From: Clostridia bacterium
GTDB taxonomy: Bacteria; Bacillota; Clostridia; Oscillospirales; CAG-272
Direction: 5' to 3'
Assembly (NCBI GenBank): GCA_017462605.1
Contig: JAFTQV010000004.1
Coordinates: 1-41,631 of the forward strand
Length of the DNA: 41,631 nucleotides
Shown here: one piece after another, positions 16,001-23,161 of the stretch
How the letters are laid out: the number at the start of each line of letters is the position of its first letter
How positions within the stretch are numbered: the stretch's first letter is position 1
Program-made: the position numbers and the translations under genes
Notes under the pieces: generated by a model
The model's database searches: none
Told to the model about the DNA's origin: nothing
The model's input: only the letters and a program-made list of their open reading frames with translations

Positions 16001-18033
16001 TTCTCATCAAACGCGGCGCGATCCTTTGCGTCCTGTATGCTCTTCTCGCGAGCCTCATGCTCGGCTATCGCGCTTTCAACGGCAGCCTTGCGCTCCTTAT
16101 GCGCGCGGTCGAGGTCATCAAGCTTTTTATTAAGCTCGCCGATCTCCCTCTCATAGCCTTCCTCTTTTTCTTTGAAGTCAGCTTCTGCTGCGGCTTTTTT
16201 CATAGCGCGCTCGCGGTCGGTGAGCTCTCTCATCTCCGCATCGTTCTTATCCTCTGTGTCGCGCACCGCGGCTTCAAGTCTCTCCTTCTCCTCACGAAGA
16301 GTCTTAAGCTTTTCGTCCTCAGCGGGAGCATCCGCGGTCTCGGGTGCTTCTTCCTTATCGGCGGGAGCATCTGCGGTCTCGGGAGTCTCTTCCTTATCGG
16401 CAGGAGCATCTGCGGTCTCGGGAGCTTCGTCTTTATCAGCGAGAGCTTCAGCCTTATCCTCATCCGGCTCTCTATCCTTATTCTTATTAGCGGCTGCTCC
16501 TGCAAGAGCGATCGCTCCGCCGGCTACAGCTACGCCAAGAGCTGCGGCAGCAGCATTGCTATCCTTTTCGCCATCCTCTCCGATATTAGCTCCGTCCGCT
16601 GGGATGGGAGCATCGGCATCGGTATCAACAGGCACTACCGCAACAAGCGCGCCGTCCTCGCCATCGCTGCCCTTCTTATTCTTCTTTGCCTTCTTAGCCT
16701 TCTTAGGCTTAGCGTAATCCTCGGGATGAAGGACCTCGCCCGCATCGTACTTATAAACTAAACCGTCATCCGAAAGTCCTGCGGGAACCTCTGCGCCGTC
16801 CGCTTCTCTGTATCTTTCAAGATCCTCTTCGGTCTTTCTTCTCTTCTCATCGTAGTCCTCGCCATAATCCGAGGTCTTCTTCATCATGGCGTAGGTGCTT
16901 CCGCCGAAGAGGTAAGAATCGAGTATATCGGGCTTTTTCTCGTCCTCGGGCTCATCCGCAGGGAGATCCTCGGGTTCGTCCTCAGGTTCGTCCTCAGGCT
17001 CATCCTCGGGTTCGTCAGTCTCGTCGCCGTCGGTATCGGGAGCATCCTCAGGCTCGCCTTCATCATCTCTGTCATCCGCGGGGAGATCCTCGCCGTCAAG
17101 AGTGATGACAAAGTCATCGTCATCCGAGTCAATAGGCTCATCCTCGTCCGTATCGCTGCCGGGAAGATCAAGACCATCAAGAGTGATAATGAAGTCCTCG
17201 GGCTCTTCAGCATCAGCTGCATCAGGCTCTGCCTCGGGAGCAGGCTCTGCGGCAGGCTCATCCTCGGGAGCATCCTCTTTATCCTTCTTATCCTCGTCGC
17301 GCGCGGCAAGCTTTGCTTGAATTGCGCGAAGCATTTCCTCTGATGCAAGAGTAGGACCTTCATCCTCTTCCTTCACTCTTGCGCCCATAGCGAGAGCTTC
17401 CTCGTATCCATCGCTTCCGGGGAACAACTCAAGTCCGTCTGCCGTGATTATGATAGGACCTGAATTCTTAGAGGATTCAAGCCTGCGAAGAAGAGCTGCG
17501 TTAGCCTCAGCCTCAGCCTTTTCTCTTGCTTCTTTTCTCTTGGCGTCAAGCTCAGCCTGCGCCTTTTCATTCTCCTTAGCCTTGGCGGACATTTTATCGA
17601 CAAGAGTATCGGACTCAGCATTCCTGCGCGCCGCATCCTCAGCCTCTTTACGCGCAAGCTCATCTGCTTCCTTCTTCTTTCTTTCCTCTTCCGCTGCTCT
17701 CTTAGCGGCGCGTCTTTGCGCGGCAAGAAGCTGAGCGCGATCTTTATCCTCACGAAGCTTCTTTCTGTAGCTCTCCGCATAGTCAAGCTCGGCCTGCTTC
17801 TTACGAATCGTAGCCTGATTTCGCTTTTCGTCCTCCTCGCGGCGCTTTTCTTCCTCTTCGAGGCGCGCTTTTTCTTCCTTTTCGAGAAGAGCCTGCTGCT
17901 TCTTTTCTTCCTCACGGCGCAGCTTAGCCTCAGCGTTTGCATCCTCAAGAGTCTGCGCGGCTGAATTGAGCTTATCGGCTACCGTTTCGACCTTAGCTTC
18001 GTCGGCGTTGTTGTTCTTGATCTCGTCGCTCAT
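13015..18033 (-). CDS. Giant coiled-coil protein with four internal repeats and C-terminal membrane anchor
   Basis: The product is 1672 aa; I start at the ATG at 18033, which has GGAGG 6 nt upstream, rather than at a GTG six codons earlier. Residues about 20-190 are a highly charged Glu/Lys/Arg/Ala coiled coil. About 240-390 is very acidic, with EPED repeats. Alanine-rich hydrophobic stretches occur near 493-515 and before the second repeat. A 13-residue repeat (ETADAPADKEEAP) occurs three times near 532-570. Four tandem repeats of about 130 residues (near 698, 866, 1047, 1209) share a K(D/E)LxK(Y/F)L start, an L(I/L)xxY(M/V/I) centre and a TLxxDI end. The last 330 residues are strongly basic, and a single hydrophobic helix (about 1631-1655) lies at the C-terminus, as in tail-anchored proteins. 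No enzyme motif or signal peptide is present. I do not recognise it; a cytoplasmic membrane-tethered scaffold is the plainest inference. Confidence 0.85.
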   Translation of the reverse strand: MSDEIKNNNADEAKVETVADKLNSAAQTLEDANAEAKLRREEEKKQQALLEKEEKARLEEEEKRREEDEKRNQATIRKKQAELDYAESYRKKLREDKDRAQLLAAQRRAAKRAAEEERKKKEADELARKEAEDAARRNAESDTLVDKMSAKAKENEKAQAELDAKRKEAREKAEAEANAALLRRLESSKNSGPIIITADGLELFPGSDGYEEALAMGARVKEEDEGPTLASEEMLRAIQAKLAARDEDKKDKEDAPEDEPAAEPAPEAEPDAADAEEPEDFIITLDGLDLPGSDTDEDEPIDSDDDDFVITLDGEDLPADDRDDEGEPEDAPDTDGDETDEPEDEPEDEPEDEPEDLPADEPEDEKKPDILDSYLFGGSTYAMMKKTSDYGEDYDEKRRKTEEDLERYREADGAEVPAGLSDDGLVYKYDAGEVLHPEDYAKPKKAKKAKKNKKGSDGEDGALVAVVPVDTDADAPIPADGANIGEDGEKDSNAAAAALGVAVAGGAIALAGAAANKNKDREPDEDKAEALADKDEAPETADAPADKEETPETADAPADKEEAPETADAPAEDEKLKTLREEKERLEAAVRDTEDKNDAEMRELTDRERAMKKAAAEADFKEKEEGYEREIGELNKKLDDLDRAHKERKAAVESAIAEHEAREKSIQDAKDRAAFDEKREREELSAADAINGAAIATLKGKKLSKFLNSQDSRERKLVKAKNSAKKKYNKNLKDPERATDHLEKVIENERELLGSYIISYKHTEEANHKKYSASYRRKINRLVKDYNMDLKTWQALTDTEVGSLPETLADDIKNGGEVPTIPVAYRPTEAGVRLVDKELAGDKKSKKNKNGVVFAAATVSAGATALSAKELKRFLEKRKVGEEQLVTEIEDLRKKERNSKVYEPTLYITEYVDKEATLLNSYVTDYQTIIASDGKKKYKKEYKGKIDSLVKTYNTDLQVYRSAAETEVVFAPTTLSDDIRGKRPVPVFNSVSAPETVSEYRYKAEPDAASYLVAEPKADPKEEPVSEKEKYSEGVRNAGETDNVEKMSKKDLAKYLNKRDSEERKLIKRANTARKKHKKADGTERISEMKKCLDSEVELINGYMDTYRITVASGIGKYKRSYAGKIKKAVKQYKEDAAVWTSLTDLNPDIPSDTLAKDISRGEEYSYLCPIVYNDEQPVPEKADPKKQRALENAEKASVVGSDVSVTAMSKKDLAKYLNKKDSEERKLIKTANTARKNHKKKVGKERIGEMKKCLDSEVDLINGYMDTYRITVLSGIGKYKRSYSGKLKKALRQYKKDAESWTVLTDMTADLPSDTLVRDIADKGEYEYLGYVFIKDAEEERKRDPKKDRAEEISEQKRFLKEENEREKRRESRIPLAIVDGREILITQAHMDDDIRTLKDKIDYRRERYSRHIELSCYRYGEKTGKEKKRLSEENAKLKAMKSGKGAVIKYRKKCNKRYLDLVMLDASTIKTRSKANSERLAELQARVENLLLERDEINRRLNALYAEENLKKNKKKRRNFRAKLASVRLGEVKRAFRGQRGNYRKISKFRVTLQAKQRVYDSMNKRIELFGYLAELKYRLKHERPKGAARRAIKNEIRDTKRRLKHTKGDISRGIVKLGKRSARTPNPKVQLLWLLLLLLIVAAVAVVIVFREPILAWITQLIAKFLPSK
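14020..15942 (-). repeat. Four diverged tandem repeats within the coiled-coil gene
   Basis: Repeat units begin near 15942, 15437, 14895 and 14409 (minus strand), spaced about 505, 540 and 486 nt. The last two are close copies: both begin MSKKDLAKYLNK, with CLDSEV, INGYMDTYRITV, SGIGKYKRSY and PSDTL in the same places. The first two are older relatives. Between units lie variable acidic linkers. This points to one old and one recent internal duplication. Confidence 0.85.
16322..16438 (-). repeat. 39-bp tandem repeat, three copies
   Basis: Three near-identical 39-bp units in frame encode ETADAPADKEEAP-type 13-residue repeats inside the giant coiled-coil gene. Differences are a few single bases. 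Such arrays vary in copy number by slippage. Confidence 0.85.
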
Positions 18034-18113
18034 TTTTGTCCTCCATGCCACAGTGGCGAATTAATTGGCAGCATGATCCGCGTTCCGCGCTGCCGAGCGG
18101 TATATGTGAAGTG

Positions 18114-18527
18114 TTATTTATCCTCAAAATATTTTAGCAAATAATTCAGCACCTCGCGCCTCAGCACGATGCCGATGAAGCAGCCTCTATCATCCACTAT
18201 CGGGACAAAGTTATGCTCCTTGACGCTCTCTATCAGCTCTCTCATAGAGGTGCTGTGCAAAAGCGGCTTCTGATAAGAGCGGTTAAGAACCTCGGAAAGG
18301 GGAACTCTATCCGCCATTACCTTATCAAAATTTCCTTGCTTCAGAAAGTAATCGAAAAGATCGTCATTCCTGAGCGTTCCCACGTATTTTCCTTCCTTAT
18401 CAAGGACTGGGATCGCCGTGTATCTGTGAAAATTCATTTTTTCAAGAGCCTGACGCATCGTTGCGTCCTCTGTAATATATTCAACAAGGCTCTTGGGTAT
18501 CATAAACCGAAGAATGCTTTTATTCAT
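18114..18527 (-). CDS. Protein with paired CBS domains
   Basis: This 137-aa protein is almost only two CBS domains. The first spans LVEYITEDATMRQALEKMNF to about residue 65; the second starts near PLLHSTSMRELIESVKEHNF and ends FIGIVLRREVLNYLL. CBS pairs bind adenine nucleotides (AMP, ATP, S-adenosylmethionine, c-di-AMP) and usually act as a regulatory switch; stand-alone ones such as CbpB in Firmicutes bind c-di-AMP. I start at ATG 18527, which has AAGGCAGG 5 nt upstream, rather than an upstream ATG at 18548 that overlaps the preceding gene. It lies 11 nt after the pantothenate kinase gene, so a nucleotide-sensing role next to CoA synthesis is plausible but not shown. Confidence 0.85.
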   Translation of the reverse strand: MNKSILRFMIPKSLVEYITEDATMRQALEKMNFHRYTAIPVLDKEGKYVGTLRNDDLFDYFLKQGNFDKVMADRVPLSEVLNRSYQKPLLHSTSMRELIESVKEHNFVPIVDDRGCFIGIVLRREVLNYLLKYFEDK

Positions 18528-18538
18528 CGATACCTGCC

Positions 18539-19381
18539 TTACGTGCAAAGCGACGTTCCTATAACCGTCGCAAACTGGGATAGCTTTGGAATTATGAAAT
18601 TCAAGCCTTCCTTTTCATACATTCCATTGAACTGGGAGAATTTCTCCGAGGCAAATTCAAGCTGAGTTAAATTTCCCGTCAGAATAATATTCTTGACCCC
18701 CGCGCTTCTCGCTCCGAATACCGATATCATTCCTATCGTCTCAAGCACCATATTGAGAAGTCCCGAGGCGATGTCCTCGCGAGAGGCGATATCGGATACG
18801 TTGCCGAAGTTTGCCGCAGTCAGATCGCGCGAAAGCTCGGTAAGATTATTATTCTTCGTGATATCGCTGATCCTTAAGTCTATTTTCGAAAGATCACCGA
18901 GCCTTGCGGTCTCTGTGATGTGATTAATTTCCTCAATATTAAGTAAGAGCTTCGAAAGTCCGACAAGCGTTCCGCCGCCGACTCCCGTTCCGCCAAGATA
19001 GGTCATCTCACCGCCCGCCTTGGCATGGACAAGGGCAGTTCCCGTTCCCATACTTACGCAAAGCGCCTCGGATAATCCCGAAAGGTAAAGTCCTCCAAGA
19101 CCTATCGAGCGGAATTCGGGGACGGTCACGCAAGGCAGACCGTAAAGCTTGCCGCCCGAAAGATAGGCAGAGCCTACCCCCGTCATCATTACCTTATCTA
19201 TATCTGAAAGTGAGAGTCCGTTTTCATCCGTAAATTTTCCGAAAGCTCCGTATATAGAGGTTATCGGATCGTCCGCCTTGACGAAGATCGGAGCAATAAG
19301 CTCTCTTTTTCCCTCGCTATGACGAAATCCCACTATCTTGGTCGTGCTTCCTCCAACGTCAATTCCGATCACAACGCTCAT
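18539..19381 (-). CDS. coaW: Type II pantothenate kinase
   Basis: The enzyme phosphorylates pantothenate, the first step of coenzyme A synthesis. The 280-aa protein has the ASKHA/Fumble-type nucleotide-binding signatures: GIDVGGSTTK at residue 6, MGTGTALVHA near 112, and the glycine-rich GGTGVGGGTLVGLSKLLL near 130 that marks type II kinases. Type II enzymes (Staphylococcus CoaW, eukaryotic PanK) are poorly inhibited by CoA; that is known of the family, not seen here. Its ATG overlaps the stop of the MutS-like gene by 4 nt (ATGA), showing translational coupling. Confidence 0.9.
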   Translation of the reverse strand: MSVVIGIDVGGSTTKIVGFRHSEGKRELIAPIFVKADDPITSIYGAFGKFTDENGLSLSDIDKVMMTGVGSAYLSGGKLYGLPCVTVPEFRSIGLGGLYLSGLSEALCVSMGTGTALVHAKAGGEMTYLGGTGVGGGTLVGLSKLLLNIEEINHITETARLGDLSKIDLRISDITKNNNLTELSRDLTAANFGNVSDIASREDIASGLLNMVLETIGMISVFGARSAGVKNIILTGNLTQLEFASEKFSQFNGMYEKEGLNFIIPKLSQFATVIGTSLCT

Positions 19382-21003
19382 TTTCTGATAACTCCGTTTT
19401 CTTTTGCTTTGGCTACAAGGCTTTCATATGAAAGACCGTATTTATCAGCGATGTCCTTCGCATAGGACTTACCGTCCGGCTTTGCTCTCACTATCTTGAA
19501 GGAGCGCTTGCCCTCTTCTATTCCCGCAACGAGAGTATCGAGCAGAATTCCGCCCGACGCCTCGGATCTTTCGTTGATCTCGGGCACGCTTGCCGCAAGA
19601 TCGTGCAGGTGAGTCGAGAATATTCCGCGCACCCTCATTGCCGCAAACGCGGTAAGTATCTCGGACGCTATATAAGTAGCCTCGAATGCGCCCGTTGAAG
19701 AGAGAGATTCATCGAGAAGTATCAGGCTATTCTCCGTCACCTCGTCGAATATCTCGCGAAGCCTCGCGCATTCCTCGCCGAGCCTTCCTTTATCTATCGT
19801 ATCGTCCGCTCCCTCGGGGAAGTGGGTGAATATACCGTCCGTCACCGAGACCTCGGCGTATTCGGCAGGCACGGGCAGACCGAGCATGGTAAACGCCTCA
19901 GCGGCTCCGAGAGCCACTGTTATGACCGATTTTCCGCCTCGGTTAGGGCCTGTGAGGACGTAGATCCTCGCATCATCGTCAAACTCAAGATCGTTGGTAA
20001 CTATCTCGTCTGTTATCGCAAGAGCTACCCTCGGGTTATAAAGCCCCTTCGCCTTGAATATCTTCTCCTCTGCTCCAAAGACCTTAGGCATGACCACCTT
20101 GCAGCCCGGGTGAGCGGCAAGCTTTTCTATAAGCTCGGACGCCTTTGAGATAAACTCTATCTCGGGGAGCAGGCGAAGAAGGAAATCAGTATTATCAAGC
20201 ACGTATTCGCCGACGATATTTCTCCAGCCCTTGATCGAAGAGCGAAAAACGTCTTCTATCGCGGAATGGAAAGCAGCAACGAGCGCTTCCTTTTTATTGT
20301 CGCTCTGACCCTTACCGAGAGGCGAAAGCTCCGCGATGCAGGTCAAGGCATCGTTCTTAAATGAAAATCTTAATATCTTATCAAGCGTCTTTCCCGATTT
20401 AAACTGCTCGGAATTGACCGAAATAACTCCTGCGGACGAGGGGCGAAGCTCCCTGTCAAGATTGACTCCTATCGTCACGCTCTTGACCTCGTGAACTCTC
20501 GAGGCAAGGGCGGAAAGCTTCTGATTAAGCTCCTTATAATAATCCGATGCGGCAAGTCTGAGAACAAACTCGGAAAGATTTTTGAAAGCGGGGCTTTCGA
20601 TCTTATCCGCCACAGGCTCAAAGCCGCGGCACAAAGTGTCTATACAAGTGACGTAAAGCTCGATCTCGGTAATGCTGTAAAGATAAGAGTCGCCCGAATT
20701 CGCGCTCTCCTTATCGAGGCGGCGAAGCTCCATTATATCCGCAAGGATCGGGTGGATATTAGCGAGCGTCTCCTTAAGCTCGGGAATGGAAAGAATGTCC
20801 TTCACCGTCTTTTGGCGGTATTCGATAACTCCGATATCGGTAGTAAAGAAATCGGTGAGGCTGCTGCTCTTCAGGTTGAAAAGCTCGGTAAGACCAAGCT
20901 CGTCGCACACAGACTCCTTGATATTCGGCAAATTATCGCGGTATGAATGATATATCTGCGCTTCTTCATTCGGGTAAAGAAGGCTTATGTATTTCTCTTC
21001 CAT
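19378..21003 (-). CDS. MutS-like ATPase (non-canonical MutS family)
   Basis: The 541-aa protein has the MutS C-terminal ATPase: Walker A TGPNRGGKS near residue 350, a Walker B with LILLDESLSST, and a FSTHLHDLA switch. The N-terminal half is helical and matches only the core/clamp part; the mismatch-recognition domain I (with its Phe-x-Glu motif) and the MutS2 Smr nuclease domain are both missing, and a canonical MutS is over 800 residues. Walker A has Arg where MutS has Met (GPNMGGKS). Stand-alone proteins of this class exist in Clostridia and their role is unknown. It heads a three-gene operon with pantothenate kinase and a CBS protein, behind the promoter at 21053-21081. Confidence 0.85.
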   Translation of the reverse strand: MEEKYISLLYPNEEAQIYHSYRDNLPNIKESVCDELGLTELFNLKSSSLTDFFTTDIGVIEYRQKTVKDILSIPELKETLANIHPILADIMELRRLDKESANSGDSYLYSITEIELYVTCIDTLCRGFEPVADKIESPAFKNLSEFVLRLAASDYYKELNQKLSALASRVHEVKSVTIGVNLDRELRPSSAGVISVNSEQFKSGKTLDKILRFSFKNDALTCIAELSPLGKGQSDNKKEALVAAFHSAIEDVFRSSIKGWRNIVGEYVLDNTDFLLRLLPEIEFISKASELIEKLAAHPGCKVVMPKVFGAEEKIFKAKGLYNPRVALAITDEIVTNDLEFDDDARIYVLTGPNRGGKSVITVALGAAEAFTMLGLPVPAEYAEVSVTDGIFTHFPEGADDTIDKGRLGEECARLREIFDEVTENSLILLDESLSSTGAFEATYIASEILTAFAAMRVRGIFSTHLHDLAASVPEINERSEASGGILLDTLVAGIEEGKRSFKIVRAKPDGKSYAKDIADKYGLSYESLVAKAKENGVIRK

Positions 21004-21052
21004 CGGGCTCTCCGTTCGCTTTCCACAGGGGTAAAATTACACTTATTAATTT

Positions 21053-21081
21053 ATTCTAACATAAGTTTAAAGATTTTTCAA
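21053..21081 (-). promoter_or_regulatory. Promoter of the MutS-like/coaW/CBS operon
   Basis: On the minus strand TTGAAA (21081-21076) and TAGAAT (21058-21053) are spaced by 17 bp, 50 bp upstream of the start codon. Confidence 0.75.
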
Positions 21082-21110
21082 GTATTTTGGAAGATTTTTT
21101 AAATATTATA

Positions 21111-21977
21111 TTAAAGAACGAGAGTCTCACCCGGCTTTACGCTGTATTCCTTGCCGTCTATATGCATGAATACCTCGGTCACCGTCGGGTTATATATGCG
21201 GCTTCCGTCCGCTGAGGTGACGAGTCTTCCGTACGCCTCAACGTATTCGTATATCTCGATATTGGTGGCGTACCAGATATCGCTTCTTCCGGACATTTTT
21301 TCCGCAAATCTCTCTATGACGTCCCAGTTATCATTGTTGTCAAACTCATAGCTGTGACCCCAGAGGTAGAAGAGTCTCGGGTATCTTCTCGTGATTATCT
21401 TATGGTATCCGTCCGCCTCGATAAACTCATCCGCCCACTTCATAAGGTTCGGATTATTGTGATGCGCCGTGGGCACCCACGCAAGAAAGTCCTCGGGAAG
21501 CATAAATGAATTATTGTCCGCGCTGAGAGTCCTCGAATAGACAATGCCAAGCTCGGAAAGATACGAGCGGATAGAGGCGAAGCTGTTGGGATAATGAATC
21601 TTCGTTATACCCGTATCGGGATACGCCATTCCGCGCACAACGGTGCCGAATATTTCCTCAAGCTCGGTTCTGCAATCGAGAACGTCCTTTATAGCAACGG
21701 GAGCTGAGGCTATTCCCGGGGCAAGATGCCTTCTGCCGTGGACGGCTATCTCGTGCCCTGCGCCGACGATATGCTCCTTTATCTCGTCAACCGTCAATCT
21801 GTTGGGATTTATCATCGAAGGCAGGGTAAGGCTTCCGCTATTGATATTGAAGGTGCATTTCAATCCGTATTTTTTTAAGATCTCGCAGAGCTTAAGGTCT
21901 GCTCTTATTCCGTCGTCATAGCTGAGGGTGAGCGCCTTCGGCTTTCCGCCGGGGTATCTCATAAGTCTGTATCGCAT
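21111..21977 (-). CDS. Polysaccharide deacetylase (NodB-like, CE4)
   Basis: The 288-aa protein has the NodB fold: TLSYDDG (residues 17-23) with the catalytic/metal Asp pair, the metal-binding HGRRH (near 79-83) and the later GMAYPDTG segment. Members remove N-acetyl groups from peptidoglycan or other N-acetylated glycans. It has no signal peptide or membrane segment, so as read it is cytoplasmic, which is unusual for a peptidoglycan enzyme; an intracellular glycan or a metabolite is a possible substrate. The C-terminal 35 residues (NPTVTEVFMHIDGKEYSVKP) look like a small beta-sandwich addition. It has its own promoter (22012-22040) and GGAG 8 nt before the ATG. Confidence 0.88.
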   Translation of the reverse strand: MRYRLMRYPGGKPKALTLSYDDGIRADLKLCEILKKYGLKCTFNINSGSLTLPSMINPNRLTVDEIKEHIVGAGHEIAVHGRRHLAPGIASAPVAIKDVLDCRTELEEIFGTVVRGMAYPDTGITKIHYPNSFASIRSYLSELGIVYSRTLSADNNSFMLPEDFLAWVPTAHHNNPNLMKWADEFIEADGYHKIITRRYPRLFYLWGHSYEFDNNDNWDVIERFAEKMSGRSDIWYATNIEIYEYVEAYGRLVTSADGSRIYNPTVTEVFMHIDGKEYSVKPGETLVL

Positions 21978-22011
21978 AGCATTTTCTCCTGATTATTTTT
22001 TATCTGAAACT

Positions 22012-22040
22012 ATAATAACACATCGTAATCGGAAATTCAA
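22012..22040 (-). promoter_or_regulatory. Promoter of the polysaccharide deacetylase gene
   Basis: On the minus strand TTGAAT (22040-22035) and TATTAT (22017-22012) are spaced by 17 bp, ahead of the GGAG ribosome site. Confidence 0.65.
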
Positions 22041-22062
22041 TATTTCAAAGCGAAGTATCGGG

Positions 22063-23028
22063 TCAATTCTTTTCACCGGCGAGCATTCGGATATAATGGA
22101 ATATGTATTGCTGAGCCACTCCCGCATATTCTCCGAGGGCAGTCGAGTCAAGATTTCCACCGAAATATTCGTCTATCGCTCGCTTCATCCATACGTCGAC
22201 AGGAAAGGCATTAAGGTTGGAAAATGCAAACAAAGCTGTGCAAGAAGCCACCTTTTCGCCCACTCCTTTGATTTTTTGAAGCTCTGAGAGAGTGACGGAA
22301 TAGTCGCTCGCATCTTTGATTTTTTCAAGGTCTACCTCACCCGAAAGCACCTTAGCGGCGGCGTCTGTCAGATACTTATATCTGAAGCCGGGGTGAGAAT
22401 CAAGAAGCTTCTCGGGAGACGTATTTACCGCCTCGGCAGATGGGAAGGTATAGCATATTCCGCATTCGCGGCAGGGCGAGGTATCGAGGGGCGAGGTGCC
22501 GTTTTTATAGCCCTTCGCCTTCAGGGGGCATTCGGAGATGCCCGAGCGCTCCGCGAGATTTTCGCCGTACGCCGCCGAGATCGATCTGATGATCTTCTTT
22601 ATTCTCGGTATATTGTTGTTCTGCGAGATGATAAACGAGAAAAGCGCTTCCCATGGGTCCTGGCGGAGAATGCGTATGCCCGAGGCTGCATCTGCCGCCG
22701 CATGGAGAAACTCCGAGTCGGTGCGGCTGAGAATATCGGATTTTATCGCGGCGTAGTCCTCGCCGAGGGCGAAATATTCTCCGATAAAGCCATCTATATC
22801 CCTTTCATCCGCGCCGAAAAATATCAGCTCTCCCCTTTCCTTCTGTCCAACAAAAACGAGCTTCTCTCCGACGACGGTCAGGTATTCGACGTAATCTCCC
22901 TCTCGGCAAAGCTCGACCGCGCGGAAGCACTGACCGCATTCGAGAGTATCCTCGAGCGAATAATCGCCAAGTCCCGAGACGGTTATGGCGTCTTTACCAA
23001 AAACCGAGCCTGCTTTTTTATCAAACAT
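22063..23028 (-). CDS. ogg: 8-oxoguanine DNA glycosylase/AP lyase (OGG1 type) with a four-cysteine insertion
   Basis: This bifunctional glycosylase removes 8-oxoguanine and nicks the DNA. I start at ATG 23028, with GGGGGGAG upstream, not at an ATG 40 codons earlier whose leader is unlike the family; this gives 321 aa. Landmarks are the NNN loop (SQNNNIPRIKKIIR), the helix-hairpin-helix with catalytic lysine K259 in KGVGEKVA, and D278 in PVDVWMKR. The Lys-Asp distance of 19 equals that of human OGG1 (K249, D268). Between them and the NNN loop lies an unusual insertion with C167 and C186/C189/C192 (PCRECGIC), which looks like a metal-binding site. The gene is divergent from the DUF6062 gene. 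Confidence 0.9.
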   Translation of the reverse strand: MFDKKAGSVFGKDAITVSGLGDYSLEDTLECGQCFRAVELCREGDYVEYLTVVGEKLVFVGQKERGELIFFGADERDIDGFIGEYFALGEDYAAIKSDILSRTDSEFLHAAADAASGIRILRQDPWEALFSFIISQNNNIPRIKKIIRSISAAYGENLAERSGISECPLKAKGYKNGTSPLDTSPCRECGICYTFPSAEAVNTSPEKLLDSHPGFRYKYLTDAAAKVLSGEVDLEKIKDASDYSVTLSELQKIKGVGEKVASCTALFAFSNLNAFPVDVWMKRAIDEYFGGNLDSTALGEYAGVAQQYIFHYIRMLAGEKN

Positions 23029-23043
23029 TTTTCTTCTCCCCCC

Positions 23044-23072
23044 TTGAAAATAAAAAAAACATAGTGTATAAT
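23044..23072 (+). promoter_or_regulatory. Promoter of the DUF6062-galK gene group
   Basis: TTGAAA (23044-23049) and TATAAT (23067-23072) are spaced by 17 bp. It would transcribe through the promoter of the divergent ogg gene. Confidence 0.7.
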
Positions 23073-23104
23073 ATTGTTGATGTACTATAATTTTATTTAA
23101 AAAT

Positions 23105-23133
23105 AGTATACCACAATCGGCATTTTTTTGCAA
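23105..23133 (-). promoter_or_regulatory. Promoter of ogg
   Basis: On the minus strand TTGCAA (23133-23128) and TATACT (23110-23105) are spaced by 17 bp. The start near 23098 lies past the start of the opposing promoter, so the two face each other with crossing 5' ends. Confidence 0.6.
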
Positions 23134-23161
23134 GAGGATCTTTTTCAAAGGAAAGGCGAAT

